NCBI RefSeq assembly: GCF_037126465.1
Contig: NC_088207.1
Coordinates: 44,452,143-44,516,142, forward strand
Direction of reading: 5' to 3'
Source of the DNA: Ornithodoros turicata
Taxonomy: Eukaryota; Arthropoda; Arachnida; Ixodida; Argasidae
Length of the DNA: 64,000 nt
Every line of letters starts with the position of its first letter. The stretch's first letter is position 1. Of this stretch, positions 58,341-64,000 are shown one piece after another. Below the pieces are notes generated by a model. It worked only from the letters and a program-made list of their open reading frames with translations. It was not told the origin of the DNA and did not search any database. A program made the position numbers and the translations under genes.

Positions 58341-59530
58341 ACGCATACTGCAATCCAAACTGGACGGTATATACTGCCCATGGAAGACAATTAATCAAGC
58401 CGAGGTACTTCCGGCCATCTCGCATATGCAAGGTAGAAAAATGAACGATGGCGTTAAAGAAGCGTATCAGTCGCCATAAAATATATGTGAAGCAAAATAA
58501 TAAGGTATGTGCCGGAGTTATTGACCTGCAAATAATCTGCGTGCTTGTAGGCAGCTCCGACCAATACAATACCTCGCCCGCGCATATGTAAGGAGGTACT
58601 ATGTAATGGAGTATCTTCGTTGTGCTTGCACCGTGTAACTCCATCGTTGACACATCGTAACAGAACAGGCCTAATCTGCTCTTATAACGAACTACTGGGC
58701 GCTGAAGATTAGACAGGTTATCTAACCTTCTTACTCTAAAGAAGAAACACCTCAGCCTTTTTGAAACTGCAAGCAATCCAGCGCAGTAAATGTGGTAAAA
58801 AGGAACTGCATCGAAATTGCACAACCAAGTTCGCGCACGTTTGAACAACGCTTCTCTCGGTGAAGGGCAGAAAAGAGCTATGCTTTACAAAAGAGCGCTG
58901 TTTAACAGTGCTTCACGCAAACGTTGCAAGAGCACCGAAGCGCATAAAATGGAGAAAATCGTGGCAGTAATAAATCTGCGTCGTCAAGGTCTCCGCGTCA
59001 CATCCTTGTCAGTTCACACCTGCACTCTCTACGGAGCCGTTATAATACATAGCGAAACAAGTGTGCAGCTCCTGTTCAGCCAAAGAAATACAGCACGGTA
59101 TATTATGCAACACGAACGTTCGATCAGAATAAATAGCTGGAACCATCTGTGTCAGTTATTCCTTGTATCAAAGTATACAGTCTCAATGTGATACTTTACT
59201 TTGTACATGTAGTGTTCACGTAGCATGTACGACAATTGAACAACAAGAACTACATGTCGCGACGAATAGTGAAGAAATCTGCCGTTTTTTTTTTCTATTA
59301 TTTTATTAATTTGTGGTTTACTACCCAGGGTACGTTGGATAGCATGAGATATGAAAGGATAAGGCGAGGTGATGCGTGTTGAGTGGATAAGGATATTGCA
59401 GGTGGTGTGAGATAAAGTCCCAGAAAATGTCAGTGTACAAAGGCATAAAAGCCGCAGAGTCCGGTCCTTTCTGCGACTGCGGCTTACCGCGACTCTATAG
59501 TTGTATAGTTTTCTGTGTTTGTTTGTTTTT
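58341..59530. other. Intergenic; no gene recognised
   Basis: The 179-residue minus-strand frame at 58309-58848 and the 124-residue plus frame at 58817-59191 have no family resemblance or splice support. No RNA gene seen. Confidence 0.4.
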
Positions 59531-59544
59531 TCTTTTGTTTGCTT

Positions 59545-59685
59545 GATAGCTTTTGGGAATAGCAAGCCTACACCGTGGCTAACCTTTCCCTTCCTTTTTT
59601 TGTTACTTTGCATTAAACATATTCCTCCTTGTTTTTTTAAATAGCAAGCCTCTTATATGGCTAACCTTTCCCTTTTTTTTTTTCG
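59545..59685 (+). repeat. Duplicated AATAGCAAGCCTC/GGCTAACCTTTCCC unit
   Basis: AATAGCAAGCCTACACCGTGG..CTAACCTTTCCC and AATAGCAAGCCTCTTATATGG..CTAACCTTTCCC occur 100 bp apart, each followed by a T run. The first copy begins at about 59558 and the second at about 59641. Confidence 0.65.
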
Positions 59686-60764
59686 GCCGTTGCTTTCCGC
59701 CGACCAGTGTCCTTTAGAAATTCCGTGAAGAAATAAAGCGGTGCGTGATGCTGCAAGACGATATTAGGTCAGAGACCTAGAGCCGATGAGAAACTTGAAC
59801 GGTGAAAAATACGTTGTTTGCTTTCTCGCAATATTTGACAACAGTGCCCTATAGGACAAATCTGGCTCACTAATCTTTTCGTTTCTTCCTTTTTTTTTTT
59901 TCCAGCATTTTAGAGAGGAAATGAAATCCGTTACAGGTATTGCTCAGGCAAGGCACCGGAGTACTATTGTGCATTGGACAACATCGCCAGAGTGATACTC
60001 TGCGACCATGATGCAATTATTTCGTTTCGACAACGGTGGATAACTGGAAGAACGCGGTGCGCTACACAACGTGAAAAAGAAACCCCGAATCCTCCCAAAC
60101 AATCGCGTGATCGAATGCCAGCTGCAGGGACGCGGTATTTAACCGGCATGAAAGGCGATATGGCATTCAACCCGACACTGTACATGTCCTCTGTACAAGA
60201 GTCCGACACCGCGTTCGCTACACGACGAGCCAGAAACGCCATCCAAGTGAAGCGCTTTATTTGCAGCTCTACACTACGTGCTCTACAAGGTCGACAAATC
60301 GCGAGGAGGTTTTCAAGGGGGAATGTTAATCGATAGGACACGACTCATATGGGAATGACTATACGGGCGTTAATACGTCGCACGTTGAGACTGAGTATCG
60401 GATTGCGACGAGATGCCAAGAAGTTAGAATATGCCACCTTGTTGCAATTGTGAGATTGTCATTTGCAGTATTCCCCGAAATTTAGTCCAATTATCGGCAA
60501 AAACGCATCTTGCACGACGAACCGTGAATTATTTGCGAGCCATAAGCTCAGTTCAGTCCAGTTCCACTTATACCTGTAATGTAACGTTCCGTGATAGAGG
60601 TACTATAGGCACAATGATAGCAAAGTCCGACCCTGAATTGGCGGCAGACACTGTGTTGTCAGAGTGATTGCACCACAGGGAGTGACATTAGTGAAACCTG
60701 TCTGGATTTTCTTTATTTCGCACCTCATCTTTCGCAAGGGCGTGGCAGATTCTTGGGTGCAATA

Positions 60765-60900
60765 TGTGGATTGGATTGGATTGGATTGTAAAAGAAAGAA
60801 AAAATATGGAGAGGTTAGTCCCGACCCAATCAGGACTGGCTACTCCAAAACGCGTTTGTGGGTGAAAAAATAGAGCCAGAAAAAAGAGAACAAACAAACA
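60765..60900 (-). repeat. Family 3 repeat copy (reversed)
   Basis: GGATTGGATTGGATTG, AAATATGGAGAGGTTAGTCCCG, GACTGGCTACTCCAAAACGCG and GTGGGTGAAAAAATAGAGCCAG are the reverse complement of the copy at 28720-28865. Confidence 0.75.
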
Positions 60901-61158
60901 AAAACAGGAAAGGGGTAGAGTGGGTGTAGCAGGAAAAAGCATAAAGGAAAACGGGGGAAAGGAGAAAGGAGGGTCGTTAGGCACAGAGAAACACTCACTA
61001 GTGCATAATGTCATAATGCAATATGTCCTCGATACACTATGGGACAGCGCATGAAACCCAGTTGAACCGCTTGCTGTGAGTGAGAGGGATGCTTTTTTTC
61101 TCTCTTTTTTTTCCTTTTTAATCCTAAACAAACTGCGGCTACGCCCTTTCTCTCCAGG

Positions 61159-61299
61159 TGCGCGTTAGTTTCGAGCAGGCTGTTGCAGCTGCTTTAATGA
61201 AGTTCGACCCAATGGGTGCTGGCGTAGAGGATCAAACCCTGTACGGTTTGTCTTCCCACTTCGTTTCATCTAAGCAGCACAAACATTGGACACACACCA
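61159..61299 (+). CDS. Weak candidate exon, unknown protein
   Basis: An open stretch of about 47 residues (VRVSFEQAVAAALMKF, then DPMGAGVEDQTLYGL) follows a strong acceptor, a long pyrimidine tract ending CTCTCCAG at 61158, and reaches a donor-like site, CACC|GTAAGG, at 61299/61300. Composition is protein-like and has no low-complexity runs. I know of no family match and see no partner exon, so chance is quite possible. Confidence 0.25.
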
Positions 61300-61552
61300 C
61301 CGTAAGGTTTGGCTCCTGCTGACAACACTTCACAGCCAGTACACTGTGACAAAAACAGAACGATGACCGCACAACACTGCACGGAATCAAACGACATTCA
61401 GAGTTTTGTCGTTTCAGAGGCACTTCCGACATTCAGAGTTCAAAGAATAGGGGGTTTCCACGTCATGTCGTTTTAGAGATCAGGCTTCGCTTCTAGGTGG
61501 TGGTGGTGGTGATGATGTTGAAAGGGCTTGCCGTTGTCGGCCTCACGTATGT

Positions 61553-61722
61553 GGGCAACGTCACGACTGACGCCCTGGGGAAATGTGCGTCCTGGGCCGA
61601 CTTCTAGGGGAACTGTGCCGACATATGTCTGAAAGCGTCTGAGGAAAACCCAGGAAAAACCCCAGACAGCACAGCCGGCACCGGGATTCGAACCCGGGTA
61701 CCTCCCAGTCTCGACGTGACTT
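61553..61722 (+). repeat. SINE-like family 2, 3' half
   Basis: TGCGTCCTGGGCCGACTTC, GGGGAACTGTGCCGACAT, GGAAAACCCAGGAAAAACC, then GGGATTCGAACCCGGGTACC and CTCCCAGTCTCGACG. This is the part missing from the 20798 and 50917 copies. Confidence 0.75.
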
Positions 61723-61769
61723 CGCTTCTAGGTGGTGTTCGTCCATCCAGAGTTTCAACAAATCTGAAG

Positions 61770-61850
61770 AGATTATTATGATGATGATGATGATGGTAGA
61801 AGAAAAAAATATGGAGATGCGAGCCGGCTCACCGCGAGACAAGGATGCGT
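61770..61850 (-). repeat. Family 3 repeat, short copy (reversed)
   Basis: GATGATGATGATGATGGTAG, AAATATGGAGATGCGAGCC and GGCTCACCGCGAGAC are the reverse complement of the family 3 microsatellite end. Confidence 0.55.
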
Positions 61851-64000
61851 TTGGAATGATTGTTGGCTGGGAGCGCGTTATGTGGTGAAACTCCGTTTTA
61901 AAACGGCAAGCCCTATCACCACCACCACCACCGTTTTAAAAGAACTGCTTGGGGCGCGGGACAACCATCGGTCCTGCTCACTTCACACCCTCAGCTTCCG
62001 TTACCGTCATCCCCCCATTTACCAAGTATAGTCGTGACGATAGCCACAGCTGCCAAGAAAGGTGAGCTGCTCACTACATCACCGCCACCTCTGTTTTAAC
62101 AGTGCGCTCAACGGTTGAACCTCTTGGTAGCAATGAACAACATCCTTCAGCGTAAACAAACCTTCACCCGATACGCTCACTACCATCAAAATAAGACGCC
62201 GACTTTGAAGAACCACTTTAACGCATACACCTCACACAGCGTGCATGCCTAACGACGACGGTGCATACTGGGGGCGGGGGGGGGGGGGGGGGGGGGGGAC
62301 AAAAAAAAAGAAACAAATAAAAATGTCAGTGGCAGCAACGGCGTCTTTTTCTCTCTCCAGTTGGTAGCAATCATCACAAAGGGATCACAGACAAAAGCCC
62401 TGGACGACAAGAGGAGTGGGAGAGGAGGATCCCCTCTCCCGAGGAATGCTCCATCGCTCGGGGCTGCTCTCGCAGGGCGGAACTCAGGTGGACGGCTCAA
62501 AATATCGACACCACCGAAAAGCACTGTGCCGAGAACACATTTACCGGAGTAATCGACCCCCATAAACCTGGAGCATTGTTTGTTTGTTTGTTTGTTTGTT
62601 GTTAGTGCGGTGTCAACAAGCGGGGGGCATTCAATTTCGATGGGGGGGATGAAATTGTTCCCACATCAGAATGAGCTCTTAATGGACCCTATTCTCTTTC
62701 TTTCTTTTAGTTTTCGAATTCTCTAGATGCTAAACATGCTAATAGCATTCTCGTCCAACCATGGAATGCAAAAGCACGAGTTGGAAAACCGCGCAGCATG
62801 TATGAAATGAAAAAATATACCTCACACCTAGGCGTCAAGGAAACGTCTCCTGTCATCAGACGTTTGTTGTTGTTTCAGCCAGAAATTATGTGGCTAACGA
62901 CAGGCATCACACATTTCCCTTTGCACGGGATAGTTTGATTATTGATTGTTTTCGTCGTTAGGATTGATTTGCACTTTGATTTAGCGCCTCTCCATGAAGG
63001 AAAATGTAGTTCAATTTCCCCTCCCTCTTCAGCGCATCAGAAGTGCTTCTATGGATTATAAAAAGCAGGCGTACCGTAATCCGCAGGACCTATAACAGCA
63101 GGCCAGCACTGGCGGATATACTTACAGATAATACTTACTGACAGATATGCTAATTCAGTAACTCCACACAAATAAAATAAAGTAATAAGATTTGGGAGTA
63201 ATGACGGCTTCTAGTCCCATATAGATTGCGCTTACTCCCCCATACCAGTTCACGGAACCTGAAATGTACCTCCAGCACTGCAAGTAGTCCATAAACTTCG
63301 CAAATGGTTCCCCGGATGCAATAGTGTACGTATGTATGTGCTCTGCGCGAATCTGATGGGACAACGCAATATGTTTTAGCAATTTCTTGCATACAGTGCA
63401 AGTAATAGTGCTGTAAATTCCTGACAAAAGTGTGTCGCACGCGTGTAACAACGTTTTACAACTAGGACGCACCCGTTTAATTAAGCGCATAGATTATGAA
63501 CACAGGACAGCGTGGACAAGGCGTGAAACGTTGTCTACACGCTGTGACATTCACTTTGCCTATTCGCCAATCAGGGCAAACCTATCGCCTCCATAGTGGT
63601 GACCAAGGACAAAGAGGTCACACGACGCGCTACAACAGCAGCACCAAGAGAAAGGGGGTATCCCCCTTCCCCATAAAAATCTTTCCGTCAAACCTGTGGT
63701 GGCACCCATGTCCATCACGTGACGGTGCTCAACAAAGAAACCTCGTCCCCTCCAACGGGTTTTTTTCTTCTTCGCAAAGGGTTGCCTTCCCGAAAAACGA
63801 ACCACCTCTACTTCCACTATAATATAGACCTGTTACTGCCACACAACGAGCGGCAGCGGTGAACTGTTTCCACGGCCTCCGTGTCATATTCGGAGGCCAT
63901 CAACTGTTGTTGTATCTCGCGTCATTTATTGTCGTGTGTCGCTGCTGAGAGGAAGGTCGGCCAGATAGAAGGCTCTGTGTGTCGCCGATGTGTTTCGTGT
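61851..64000. other. Intergenic; simple repeats and a fragment of the AGTCCC family
   Basis: Contains the 23-base G run, CACCACCACC and TTTGTTTG tracts, and at 63180-63245 a GGGAGTAATG..CTTCTAGTCCC..TTACTCCC fragment related to the 37963 element. Frames of 96-111 residues near 63150-63822 are unrecognised. Confidence 0.45.
62276..62298. repeat. Homopolymer run of 23 G
   Basis: The longest pure run in the window, directly after GGGGC and before ACAAAAAAAAAG. Confidence 0.95.

Overview
This is a nuclear eukaryotic window. Its genes are split by short spliceosomal introns and sit among short interspersed repeats, inverted-repeat mobile elements, microsatellites and long homopolymer runs. The protein-coding genes and a nuclear-type tRNA-Asn point to an animal. 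The tRNA-derived repeats look like those I remember from tick (chelicerate) genomes, so a tick or a relative is my best guess. That guess comes from memory and was not checked.

Nearly all recognisable coding sequence lies in the first 16.2 kb. On the minus strand, dipeptidyl peptidase 3 (DPP3) runs from about 9361 down past the left edge, with 14 exons visible. Directly upstream on the same strand is MRPL49, a mitochondrial ribosomal large-subunit protein (four exons, 11817 to 9558, 180 aa). Head to head with MRPL49, 371 bp between start codons, is GFM2 on the plus strand (five exons, 12189-16158, 728 aa), the mitochondrial ribosome-recycling GTPase. Two nuclear genes for mitochondrial translation therefore share one intergenic promoter region. 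A tRNA-Asn(GUU) gene follows at 16444-16517 on the minus strand.

From 16.5 kb to 64 kb I recognise one further coding exon: the SERTA domain and C-terminus of a CDCA4/SERTAD-like protein (minus strand, 40610-41001). Two open blocks flanked by splice-like sites (26580-26717 and 61159-61299) are weak exon candidates. A CCAAT box plus three TGACGTC sites in 49 bp near 57.6 kb looks like a promoter. The rest is repeats. They include a 331-bp tRNA-derived SINE (one copy in a DPP3 intron, a tandem array at 42 kb, a rearranged copy at 48.6 kb), a second SINE-like family with at least six copies, a short family linked to ATC/ATG microsatellites, LINE 3-prime remnants, and several non-autonomous DNA transposons, two of them with 8-bp target duplications.

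The most unusual structures are an 88-bp near-perfect hairpin inside an MRPL49 intron, two back-to-back perfect palindromes at 38.74-38.82 kb, and two GC-AG introns in DPP3. I see no clearly new biological system. The divergent mitochondrial-translation pair and the intronic hairpin are the best leads.
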